A stretch of DNA of 5,575 nucleotides, taken from contig JAUUZS010000320.1 in NCBI GenBank assembly GCA_030589835.1, positions 1 through 5,575 on the forward strand, given 5' to 3'. The position numbers and the translations under genes are program-made. Of the stretch, positions 1-5,575 are shown in pieces; within the stretch, counting starts at the first letter, position 1; each line of letters begins with the position of its first letter. Source of the stretch: Cyclobacteriaceae bacterium (GTDB lineage: Bacteria > Bacteroidota > Bacteroidia > Cytophagales > Cyclobacteriaceae). Under the pieces are notes generated by a model. It searched no databases. It was not told the origin of the DNA and saw nothing but the letters and a program-made list of their open reading frames with translations.

Positions 1-323
1 CCCGAAGTGTTCCGATCAGCAGACCTCAGATTGTAGTCGAGCAAAAGAACAATGAGGAAAAGGTGCATTTGATATACAGAGATGAAGAATTGGGCAACAA
101 AGTTTGCCTTGCCTCTTCGGTGATCTCAAACAATATGGACTGGACAATCAAAACGCTGAATGACATTTCAATGAGTAGGTGGGAGCCTTCGTATGATACG
201 GAACTATGGAAAAACAAGCAATTGTTGCACGTTTATTTGCAAGTTACCGAGCAGGGAGATAGTGAGACCACGGTCAATTCGCCTCCTACAAAAGTGGGTG
301 TGCTAGAGGTTTTACTGGAATGA
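1..323 (+). CDS. C-terminal part of a BNR-4-like (sialidase-type propeller) protein, 5' truncated by window edge
   Basis: The frame is open from the left edge (first complete codon at position 3) to a TGA at 321-323, giving 106 codons. A GTG at 63 is only an internal valine codon, so no start lies in the window. The visible protein has the look of the last blades of a BNR-4 repeat protein: a segment SRPQIVVEQ, then HLIYRDEELGNKVCLASS, a W-T-I strand, and the run RWEPSYDTELWKNKQLLHVY, followed by an acidic, polar tail. Family members are usually several hundred residues long, so most of the gene is missing. In Bacteroidota such proteins are often exported and found near polysaccharide-degrading enzymes. 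Whether this one is an enzyme or a glycan-binding propeller cannot be told from the tail. The family assignment comes from remembered motif patterns, not an alignment. Confidence 0.68.
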   Translation, partial: RSVPISRPQIVVEQKNNEEKVHLIYRDEELGNKVCLASSVISNNMDWTIKTLNDISMSRWEPSYDTELWKNKQLLHVYLQVTEQGDSETTVNSPPTKVGVLEVLLE

Positions 324-465
324 ACAACCTTATTAATTTTTAGGCGAAGTACCTTTTCGGTACGGAAGAAGAACCTATCGAGTACCGATCTAAATGTGTG
401 CCTCAAACGTCAATGAATGAACAGTACACCTTATGTAACGTTGGGCTATTCGTATTCCATTTTGT

Positions 466-473
466 TAGCTTTT
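466..473 (+). promoter_or_regulatory. Weak candidate -7 box for the beta-barrel gene
   Basis: TAGCTTTT matches the Bacteroidota -7 consensus TAnnTTTG at five of six defined positions. A TTG lies at 441-443, but the spacer is 22 bp, a little longer than the usual 19 to 21. It would start transcription roughly 40 bp before the ATG at 519. In AT-rich DNA such matches arise often by chance. The rest of the 324-518 gap holds only a weak 5-bp-arm hairpin at 349-363. Confidence 0.2.
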
Positions 474-518
474 ATGGATTTTTCAGTCTAAATTCAGTTT
501 TTTAAGCTTAAATTGGAT

Positions 519-1331
519 ATGGCGAGATATTATAAAATAATAATATTTTATATTCTCATTTTTTCTTTTTTCTGGTCCGGCACGGCTTCATTTGCTCAGG
601 AAAAACAAAAAATCGATTCTACCTGGAACAATTGGGACTTCCGTATTAGTCCGTTTTTTTGGTTAATCGGATTTCAAGGGACAATTTATAAGCCCCCTGT
701 GCCAGCCCTAACACCAATTCCCCCACCTCCTAAATATGAAATTGATGTCGGATATAAGGACATAAATAATTCGATCAAGTTTGCATTGATGCTTGCTGGC
801 CAATACAGAAGTGAGCATATAGTCACTCAATTCAATTTTAGCGCGTTAATTCTTGAGACCGAAGCCATTACCCCCTGGGAATTGGTCTTGCAGGATAACA
901 TTATAAACCTTACTTATTTTTCAGGAGATGTCGGGGTGGGTTATCGGGTAATTAATAAACCGAAATTTGAATTTGATGCCTTACTTGGCCTGAAATTTAT
1001 ATACTTTAAAATAGGGTTGAAAACCAATTTGGCAGGAAGCGTACTTGTTGAAGGTGAACGGGATAATCTTTGGGTCGATCCTGTGGTTGGAATAAATTTT
1101 AAATATATACCTCACCGGAAAATTGAATTTGCAGGATATGCGGATATTGGCCCTGCCTTTCCTGACAATGTATTTGATTACCAGGTCATGGTTGGTGCCA
1201 GCTATTTGTTCACTAAAACTTTTTTGATCACCCTTGGGTATAGGACATATCATATTGAATTTCCAAAAGATGAGGCAATTTTTGATGGAACGATCAAAGG
1301 ATGGATTATGCGAATCGGTTTTCTGTTTTGA
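519..1331 (+). CDS. Outer-membrane beta-barrel protein, about 270 residues, function unknown
   Basis: The protein probably starts at ATG 519; a TTG six bases upstream in frame would add only two residues. Residues 1-26 form a signal peptide (hydrophobic 7-19, then GTASFA before Gln27), consistent with signal peptidase I. The mature part consists of alternating-residue strands rich in aromatic residues: WDFRISPFFWLIGFQG (39-54), IKFALMLAGQY (86-96), FSGDVGVGYRV (134-144), FEFDALLGLKFIYF (150-163), WVDPVVGINFKY (185-196), VMVGASYLF (223-231), LITLGYRTYHIEF (236-248). It ends in IMRIGFLF with a terminal Phe, the classic outer-membrane insertion signal. The layout (W-x-F-R-x-x-P-x-F-W near the start, WVDPxVG in the middle, LGYR near the end) resembles a widespread family of small 8-to-12-strand outer-membrane proteins without an assigned function. 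A proline-rich stretch (59-71) lies where the first surface loop should be. It may be a porin or structural barrel; no substrate can be inferred. Confidence 0.8.
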   Translation: MARYYKIIIFYILIFSFFWSGTASFAQEKQKIDSTWNNWDFRISPFFWLIGFQGTIYKPPVPALTPIPPPPKYEIDVGYKDINNSIKFALMLAGQYRSEHIVTQFNFSALILETEAITPWELVLQDNIINLTYFSGDVGVGYRVINKPKFEFDALLGLKFIYFKIGLKTNLAGSVLVEGERDNLWVDPVVGINFKYIPHRKIEFAGYADIGPAFPDNVFDYQVMVGASYLFTKTFLITLGYRTYHIEFPKDEAIFDGTIKGWIMRIGFLF

Positions 1332-1431
1332 AAAAGGAATAGAGATTGCCTGAGAAAGCTTCTGCAAAAGCCAATATATAAACTGGTAACATTCGCTGGT
1401 TAGTAATCCATTTTCAAAAGAATGAAGTTGT

Positions 1432-1471
1432 AAAAAAGAGAGGACATCTTTCCAAAAAGATGTCCTCTCTT
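1432..1471 (-). terminator. Strong intrinsic terminator of the DUF1080 lipoprotein gene
   Basis: The arms 1436-1451 and 1456-1471 are a perfect 16-bp inverted repeat around a 4-base loop (1452-1455). On the minus strand the stem is followed directly by a run of six T (complement of 1432-1437), which is the intrinsic terminator pattern. It begins about 67 bp beyond the stop codon of the minus-strand gene. On the plus strand the same stem is followed only by TCTTAAG, so it would be a poorer terminator for the convergent beta-barrel gene, about 105 bp past its stop, although the stem could still act in both directions. Confidence 0.88.
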
Positions 1472-1538
1472 AAGTAGAAGATATTATTGGCACAAAGCCA
1501 ACATCTCACTCTTGACTTAGCTCTGATCTAGGCGGAAA

Positions 1539-2600
1539 TTATTCTACTATCGGGGTCAATACAATGTTCCTATATGAAACCTTGCCATGATCACCCTGCA
1601 AATAAATCGGCCCCGGCGAAAACTCATCAGATGTCAACGCTCCGCCTGTGACTCCCTGAACAGGCTGATTATCAATTACTATGGCACCATTCAGGACAAC
1701 TGTTAAGTGATGGTTACATAGTGTTATATCAAATTCCTGCCATTCCCCGGCTGGTTTTTCAGCCGCTTCAGAAGGTGTAATGCGACTGTACAAACCGCCC
1801 ATATTGTGACTGTCTAAGGCCTTGCCATAACTATCCACTACTTGCACTTCATAAATCCCGCGCAGGTAAATGCCACTGTTACTTCCCTTGGGCACATTCA
1901 CCTCCAGGGTTAGTTTAAAATCTTCAAATGCATTTTCGGTGCGAAGGTTTCCATAATGAACATGAGGTTTTCCTTCTTCCTGAATCGGGTCATTGGTCAA
2001 TATACCGTTGGCCATTTTCCATCCATTTACACTTTCTTCGTTTGTTAGTTTCCAGCCCGTAAGATCTCCAGCATTTAACAATTCGATTGGATTACCGAGT
2101 TGCACAGCAGACAGGTCAGGGGCAGGGGGTAAGGCAGGAAGCCTTTTCGCAGTGAAATGAACCATTTCAATCTCAAGCCCATTTTGAGGAATGTAGGCTC
2201 TGGCTTCCATTTCATTATTATTTACTAATGAAAACGTCCTCCATGTTGTAAGTCCTTGTATGCGAGTAGGATTGTCATCTTCATCCCGCTCGCGCACTAC
2301 TTCTCTGGTACTGGTCACCTTCATGGCGTTGTCAGAGAAAATAACGCTGCTGACCGGGACTACACTCCCTCCATACCACAATATATTACCATCAAAATAG
2401 CCATCTTTTTCCATGATTTCCAACCATCCAGCTCCCCCGGGGAGTTCGAGTGCCCAGCGTCCGACAAATGATCCTTTGTCAACTTTCTCCACAACCGTTT
2501 CTTGTTGGGCAGCCTTTTCTTCAGTGGGTGCGGTGCATTGAACAAGTGCTAGAGTAATAATCCCTAAAAAAAGTAATTTGATCGTTTTAAAATTATTCAT
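1539..2600 (-). CDS. Two-domain lipoprotein with C-terminal DUF1080 (3-keto-disaccharide hydrolase-like) domain
   Basis: This 353-residue protein reads from ATG at 2600 to TAA at 1539-1541. Residues 1-21 form a lipoprotein signal: KTIKLLFLG, a hydrophobic core, then LALVQC with the lipidated Cys at 22 and a charged linker (23-43). Residues 44-153 form a beta-rich domain starting GSFVGRWALELPGGAGWLEI and including YGGSVVPVSSV, a module that I recall preceding DUF1080 in some Bacteroidota and Planctomycetota proteins. Residues about 171-350 are DUF1080 (PF06439), a concanavalin-like beta-sandwich: NAGDLTGWKL (176-185), NSGIYLRGIYEVQVVDS (241-257), GEWQEFDITL (285-294), GPIYLQGDHGKVSYRNI (330-346). 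Some family members act on 3-keto-glycosides; substrate and activity here are inference. The protein is expected to be anchored to the cell envelope, periplasmic or surface-exposed. It is transcribed alone, convergent with the barrel gene and divergent from nfeD. The assignment to DUF1080 is firm; the enzymatic role is not. Confidence 0.9.
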   Translation of the reverse strand: MNNFKTIKLLFLGIITLALVQCTAPTEEKAAQQETVVEKVDKGSFVGRWALELPGGAGWLEIMEKDGYFDGNILWYGGSVVPVSSVIFSDNAMKVTSTREVVRERDEDDNPTRIQGLTTWRTFSLVNNNEMEARAYIPQNGLEIEMVHFTAKRLPALPPAPDLSAVQLGNPIELLNAGDLTGWKLTNEESVNGWKMANGILTNDPIQEEGKPHVHYGNLRTENAFEDFKLTLEVNVPKGSNSGIYLRGIYEVQVVDSYGKALDSHNMGGLYSRITPSEAAEKPAGEWQEFDITLCNHHLTVVLNGAIVIDNQPVQGVTGGALTSDEFSPGPIYLQGDHGKVSYRNIVLTPIVE

Positions 2601-2846
2601 GTGTTAACAATTTAATGATTAAAAATATATTCAGTTTATAAGATTTCGATTCTGCCATTTTTTAGTGCAATATAGCCAAGGGCATGAAATTGGCCTCCCT
2701 TTACCTAAAGCCACGGAAAGCTCAAAAATACCGGAGTCAGATGACGGACCAACGTATAGTTTACGCGATGTTCATTGCATATTATAAAATATTCAACAAT
2801 AAATTGCTGATCACCCTTAAAAAGAGCCTTGTATTCCGGCTAAAAA

Positions 2847-2858
2847 TTAGCTAGCTAA
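2847..2858. repeat. 12-bp perfect palindrome TTAGCTAGCTAA
   Basis: The 12 bases TTAGCTAGCTAA are fully self-complementary, centred between 2852 and 2853, and symmetry stops at the next base on each side. This is the form of a dimeric regulator half-site pair with no spacer. It lies about 250 bp upstream of the lipoprotein start and over 500 bp upstream of nfeD, so no promoter overlap is evident. Chance occurrence is possible, and no regulator gene is in the window. Confidence 0.3.
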
Positions 2859-2912
2859 ATATATCGAAATTCCATTAAAAACAGGTGGAACATTCAAGAA
2901 AATCGCAATAGG

Positions 2913-2932
2913 ATAAAATTAGCGAATTTTAT
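2913..2932. repeat. AT-rich hairpin, 8-bp arms
   Basis: ATAAAATT (2913-2920) and AATTTTAT (2925-2932) are perfect inverted repeats around the 4-base loop AGCG. The stem is all A-T, so it would be weak as RNA. It could be a protein-binding site or chance in AT-rich DNA. It is not next to any gene end, so a terminator role is unlikely unless an unseen transcript ends here. Confidence 0.3.
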
Positions 2933-3111
2933 TTTATGCTTTGTCTGAAGTTATGCTTAGAGAATCCCGGTGCTCAGACAATATAATTCCAGTGAGATTG
3001 CTTGGTTTTTTATATTGAACGTATGGTTAGTACAGCATTGCCCACGTGACGTGATAGAATTACCATGTAGTATTTTCGGCAACTTAAATATATAATAATG
3101 CATTATTCCAT

Positions 3112-3119
3112 TAATTTTG
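3112..3119 (+). promoter_or_regulatory. Candidate Bacteroidota -7 box upstream of nfeD
   Basis: TAATTTTG matches TAnnTTTG, the -7 consensus of the Bacteroidota primary sigma factor, at all defined positions. The -33 side is weak: no TTTG or TTG sits 19 to 21 bp upstream, where the sequence is AT-rich (CTTAAATATATAATAA). If used, transcription would begin near 3126, at the very left edge of the inverted-repeat element, giving nfeD a leader of about 255 nt that contains the whole element. Confidence 0.4.
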
Positions 3120-3120
3120 C

Positions 3121-3365
3121 ATTAAGAACAGTGTCGAAATAAGTTGTTCATAAAAGCCTTAGTTATTCCGCCTCACGGCGAAGCAGGTTTGCCCCGGATA
3201 AGGCAAAAAAATTGCGACTACCTGTCCGCTTTAGGAGGAGTATATTACGCAAGGATCTGTTTGCCTGGCTACCCCAGGCAGGGGCCATCAGGAGCAAAAA
3301 GAATGAGCCCGTCTGATGGCGAGGCGGGGCTGACAGAGTAAGTTATTTCGTCATTGTTCGTTAAT
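3121..3365. mobile_element. 245-bp GC-rich element bounded by imperfect inverted repeats (MITE-like or REP-like)
   Basis: The outer arms are 3121-3149 and 3336-3365. Aligned as reverse complements they agree at 24 of 29 positions with one single-base gap, including the perfect 8-mer CGAAATAA (3135-3142) / TTATTTCG (3343-3350). Further inside, CCGCCTC (3168-3174) pairs with GAGGCGG (3321-3327). The interior contains more hairpins: TTTGCC 3188-3193 / GGCAAA 3202-3207, TGCCTGG 3262-3268 / CCAGGCA 3274-3280, and GCCATCAG 3284-3291 / CTGATGGC 3313-3320. The 7-mer GTTTGCC occurs twice (3187, 3259). GC is about 56% over 3171-3330 against about 32% in the 120 bp before the element. No transposase is encoded. 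This fits a non-autonomous, foldback mobile repeat dispersed between genes, but copy number cannot be seen from one window. The alternative is a structured regulatory leader of nfeD. The right arm ends 15 bp before the nfeD start codon. Confidence 0.6.
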
Positions 3366-3380
3366 TGAAAAACGTATACA

Positions 3381-4739
3381 ATGAAAACAATTACGAATCA
3401 CATTATCCGGTTTTGCTTCCTGTTTATAGTATCGCTAATTAGCGTTTCCAATACCTTCGCTAATGATGATGAGAAGAAAGTATTTCTCATGAAAATTGAT
3501 GCTGAAATTGATCCCAGGACTAACAGATACTCTGAGCTGGCGTTGGACCGGGCAAAGGAAATAGAAGCTGATTTGGTCATCCTGGAGCTGGATACCTATG
3601 GTGGCGCCGTAAATGACGCCGATGACATCAGGACCAGAATGCTTGAATTTGAAAAGCCCATATTGGTTTTTATCAATAAAGATGCCGCCTCTGCGGGCGC
3701 ATTAATCTCCATTGCTTGCGACAGCATATATATGGCTCCCGGGGCAAGCATCGGCGCAGCGACGGTGGTGATAGGAACAGGAGAGGCTGCACCCGACAAG
3801 TATCAATCTTATATGAGGTCCATTATGCGATCGACCGCAGAAGCAACGGGAAGAGATCCCCAAATTGCTGAGGCAATGGTAGATCAGGAAATTGAGATCG
3901 AAAACATAACTGAAGCTGGAAATGTATTGACGTTTAGCACTTCCGAGGCGATAAAGCATAATTTCTGTGAAGCGGAGGTAAAATCTGTTGAGGAGATATT
4001 GGAAAGGAATGGAATTGAAGAATATGAAATTGTGGAATTTGAACTCAGCCTTGCGGAGCGCATCATAAAGATATTCTTAAATCCTTTTATCAGTGGCATT
4101 CTTATATTGGTGATTGTTGGCGGCATATATTTTGAATTGCAATCGCCGGGAGTGGGATTCCCTATAATGGCCTCTATCCTTGCTGCAATATTTTACTTCG
4201 TCCCTTATTATCTGAATGGCCTGGCAGCAAACTGGGAAATCATTGTGTTTGTTGTCGGGATTATCCTTATCGTGCTTGAAGTATTTGTCATTCCAGGCTT
4301 TGGGGTTGCAGGCATAGGTGGCATCCTTTTAGTCGTAGGATCACTGATCCTGGTGATGCTAAACAATGATCTTTTTGATTTTTCGTTTGTGAAAGGAAGT
4401 GATATAAGCATTGCGATAGCAACTACTTTGTCCGGGTTGTTTGCTTCGGTTTTGTTATTGTTTTTTGGGGGTGTTCGCTTGACCCAAACCCGGGCATTCA
4501 GGAGAATCTCGCTGCAGAATACCCAGAAAAGTAGCGAGGGGTTTACCTCAAATTTTAACGAAAAGTCCTATTTGGGGTTTAAAGGCAAAACGTACACGGT
4601 ACTAAGGCCGAGTGGTAAGATCATGATTGATGGCGAACTTATGGATGCATTTACCCGGGGAGAGTATATTGAGAAAGATAAAAAAGTAGAGGTAATTGAT
4701 GAAAGTGGCACCTCACTTAAGGTAAGGGAAATTAGCTAA
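3381..4739 (+). CDS. nfeD: NfeD-family membrane-bound ClpP-class serine protease, long form
   Basis: This 452-residue protein starts at ATG 3381. A signal peptide (1-28) ends near NTFA before Asn29. Residues about 32-215 are a ClpP/S49-type protease domain of the membrane-bound NfeD1b type. LELDTYGGAV (68-77) is the oxyanion strand, with Tyr where the family commonly has Pro (DTPGG). AASAGALIS (102-110) carries the likely nucleophile Ser104. APGASIGAATVV follows at 119-130, and Lys140 in DKYQSYMRS is the likely general base of a Ser-Lys dyad, followed by the conserved GRDPQIAEAMVD. About five membrane segments follow: 237-252, 262-279, 286-304, 309-327, 343-363. Residues about 395-452 form the NfeD OB-fold with LRPSGKIMIDGE and RGEYIEKDKKVEVI. 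Long NfeD proteins work with flotillin/stomatin partners and in studied homologues cleave hydrophobic C-terminal segments of stomatin. No flotillin gene is adjacent here. All domains look intact. Confidence 0.95.
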   Translation: MKTITNHIIRFCFLFIVSLISVSNTFANDDEKKVFLMKIDAEIDPRTNRYSELALDRAKEIEADLVILELDTYGGAVNDADDIRTRMLEFEKPILVFINKDAASAGALISIACDSIYMAPGASIGAATVVIGTGEAAPDKYQSYMRSIMRSTAEATGRDPQIAEAMVDQEIEIENITEAGNVLTFSTSEAIKHNFCEAEVKSVEEILERNGIEEYEIVEFELSLAERIIKIFLNPFISGILILVIVGGIYFELQSPGVGFPIMASILAAIFYFVPYYLNGLAANWEIIVFVVGIILIVLEVFVIPGFGVAGIGGILLVVGSLILVMLNNDLFDFSFVKGSDISIAIATTLSGLFASVLLLFFGGVRLTQTRAFRRISLQNTQKSSEGFTSNFNEKSYLGFKGKTYTVLRPSGKIMIDGELMDAFTRGEYIEKDKKVEVIDESGTSLKVREIS

Positions 4740-4832
4740 ATTTTACCATCGGTAGGGTTACCGTATTAATATTATCCGTATCAAAAAAATATTAAACGGA
4801 GGTTAAAGCATAAAAGAAATAGATAAATAAAT
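4740..4832 (+). other. Short gap between nfeD and the DUF4369 gene
   Basis: The 93 bp contain alternative small stems built from repeated TACC/GGTA words (4744-4754, or CGGTA 4750-4754 with TACCG 4759-4763) and a direct repeat of CCGTAT (4761-4766, 4776-4781). None is followed by a convincing T-tract, so there is no clear terminator and read-through from nfeD is possible. A GGAGG at 4798-4802 is 30 bp before the next ATG, too far for normal Shine-Dalgarno use. Confidence 0.35.
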
Positions 4833-5575
4833 ATGTATTATAAAGCAATAAAAATTTTTTCGATAATTTATTTGATCGTTATCTCAGCAGCTTGCGCCCA
4901 GAACGGTGCATACCGGATAGAAGTAAAAATTAATAATTTCAAAGGTGACGTATGTTATTTAGGTTATCCTTACGGGGATAAAAAATATATCGCTGATACG
5001 GCCAATATCAATGATGAGGGAAAATTCGTCTTTGAAGGAACCAAACCACTGGACGGAGGGCTCTATTTTATTTATAATCCAAAAAATTTGTATTTCGATT
5101 TGATTGTTGCAGAGTCAGAATTTAGTTTGGAAACGGATACCCTTGACGTAGTGAACCACATGAAAACAGATGGTACCCTGGAAAATAAAGTGTTTTTTGG
5201 TTTTCAGCGATTCATGAGAGAAAAGCAGAAACTTGCAGCTCCATTGAGCGAACAGCTAAAGAATGCAAGCGAAACGGAGAAGGATAAGATCACAGATCAG
5301 CTAAAGGAAATTGATGCTGACGTTAAAGCATACCGGGCTGAGATCATGAAAAAATACCCAGAGACTTTTGCGGTGAAATTTATCAAATCAACTATAGCTA
5401 TTGAAGTTCCCGAAGCGCCCAAAGATGCAAATGGCGAAGTTCTGGATGCGAATTTTGGGTATACCTATTATAAAGCCCATTACTTCGACAATTTTGATTT
5501 TTCAGATTCAAAAATGCTGCGTACCCCAAGTTTCCATTCTAAAATTGAAGAATACCTGGAAAAGATGACGGTAAA
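4833..5575 (+). CDS. DUF4369/DUF5106 exported protein, probably an AhpC/TSA-like thiol-disulfide oxidoreductase; 3' truncated
   Basis: The frame opens at ATG 4833 (preceded by in-frame TAA at 4824) and stays open for 247 complete codons to the window edge. Residues 1-22 are a signal peptide ending SAACAQNG. Cys21 may be lipidated, although Ser at -3 is not ideal; otherwise cleavage would fall after Ala22. Residues about 26-115 match DUF4369, a small beta-sandwich with GYPYGDKKYIADTANI (44-59) and GKFVFEG. Residues about 120-175 are helical and charged, with a linker resembling a coiled coil (EKQKLAAPLSEQLKNASE). Residues about 175-247 match the start of DUF5106: TYYKAHYFDNFDFSD (211-225) and LRTPSFHSKIEEYL (229-242). 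In Bacteroidota this order normally leads into a thioredoxin-like AhpC/TSA domain with a CxxC site, which would lie beyond the window. The predicted role is thiol-disulfide exchange in the periplasm, by family analogy. It lies 93 bp downstream of nfeD in the same direction and may be co-transcribed. Confidence 0.85.
   Translation, partial: MYYKAIKIFSIIYLIVISAACAQNGAYRIEVKINNFKGDVCYLGYPYGDKKYIADTANINDEGKFVFEGTKPLDGGLYFIYNPKNLYFDLIVAESEFSLETDTLDVVNHMKTDGTLENKVFFGFQRFMREKQKLAAPLSEQLKNASETEKDKITDQLKEIDADVKAYRAEIMKKYPETFAVKFIKSTIAIEVPEAPKDANGEVLDANFGYTYYKAHYFDNFDFSDSKMLRTPSFHSKIEEYLEKMTV

Larger units (their letters stand above)
2601..3120. other. Divergent intergenic region with no recognisable gene
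   Basis: About 520 bp of AT-rich DNA lies between the start of the DUF1080 lipoprotein gene and the inverted-repeat element upstream of nfeD. I found no open frame with protein-like composition and no tRNA or rRNA pattern. It must hold the promoters for both divergent genes. On the minus strand, TATATTTT (complement of 2622-2629), about 22 bp before the lipoprotein ATG, resembles a -7 box but has no good -33 partner. It also holds a 12-bp palindrome and an AT-rich hairpin, listed separately. Decayed coding remnants cannot be excluded by eye. Confidence 0.6.

Noticed and set aside
63..323. A complete 86-residue gene starting at GTG 63
   Set aside because: The same frame is open to the left edge, and the upstream residues (SRPQIVVEQ) fit the same protein family, so it is the tail of a longer gene.
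349..363. GTACC/GGTAC hairpin after the BNR-like gene as a terminator
   Set aside because: Only 5-bp arms and no T-tract on either strand, so it is too weak to call.
434..448. TAACGTTGGGC resembling the GTTRRRY core of an integron attC site
   Set aside because: No partner RYYYAAC core at the expected distance and no imperfect palindrome between them. There is no integrase or cassette array in the window.
981..1367. A 128-codon minus-strand open frame antisense to the barrel gene
   Set aside because: It is a shadow of the beta-barrel gene, whose signal peptide, strands and terminal Phe give strong support to the plus strand. The antisense peptide has no coherent features.
3043..3053. CACGTGACGTG, an E-box-like repeat
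   Set aside because: Short, not placed at a recognisable promoter, and no bacterial regulator known to me is clearly matched.
3144..3341. A 65-codon plus-strand open frame from a TTG
   Set aside because: It lies wholly inside the GC-rich inverted-repeat element, and its frame is open because the hairpins are GC-rich. The peptide has no domain, signal or recognisable composition.
4798..4802. GGAGG as a Shine-Dalgarno site for the gene at 4833
   Set aside because: It is 30 bp upstream of the ATG, and an in-frame stop at 4824 excludes an earlier start in that frame. Bacteroidota genes commonly lack this signal.

Overview
The window looks like chromosomal DNA of a Bacteroidota bacterium, probably a free-living Cytophagia or Flavobacteriia type. 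The evidence is indirect. It is AT-rich, and no start codon has a convincing Shine-Dalgarno sequence at normal spacing. The protein families are also typical: a BNR-4 type propeller protein, a DUF1080 lipoprotein, and a DUF4369/DUF5106 thiol-disulfide oxidoreductase-type protein. I cannot name a genus. Nearly everything encoded is exported: four of the five genes start with a visible signal peptide, and the fifth is cut off before its N-terminus.

Layout from left to right. Positions 1-323 hold the 3' end of a + strand gene for a BNR-4-like propeller protein. A 195-bp gap follows. Positions 519-1331 (+) encode a 270-residue outer-membrane beta-barrel protein with a proline-rich first loop. A perfect 16-bp-arm hairpin at 1436-1471 lies between this gene and the convergent gene at 1539-2600 (-), a two-domain DUF1080 lipoprotein; its T-tract is on the minus strand, so it terminates the lipoprotein transcript. 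A 780-bp divergent region (2601-3380) has no credible gene. It holds a 12-bp palindrome, an AT-rich hairpin, and a 245-bp GC-rich element bounded by imperfect inverted repeats at 3121-3365. This element ends 15 bp before the start codon of a full-length membrane-bound NfeD/ClpP-class serine protease (3381-4739, +). After 93 bp, a DUF4369/DUF5106 protein starts at 4833 and runs off the right edge.

There is no obvious single pathway. The BNR and DUF1080 proteins hint at glycan or glycoside handling at the cell surface, while NfeD and the DUF4369 protein suggest envelope protein quality control or redox work. The most unusual item is the inverted-repeat element upstream of nfeD. It resembles a non-autonomous mobile repeat (MITE-like or REP-like). 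It has a consensus-matching Bacteroidota -7 box at its left edge, so it may now be transcribed as the structured 5' leader of nfeD. I see no defence system, CRISPR array, RNA gene or transposase here.
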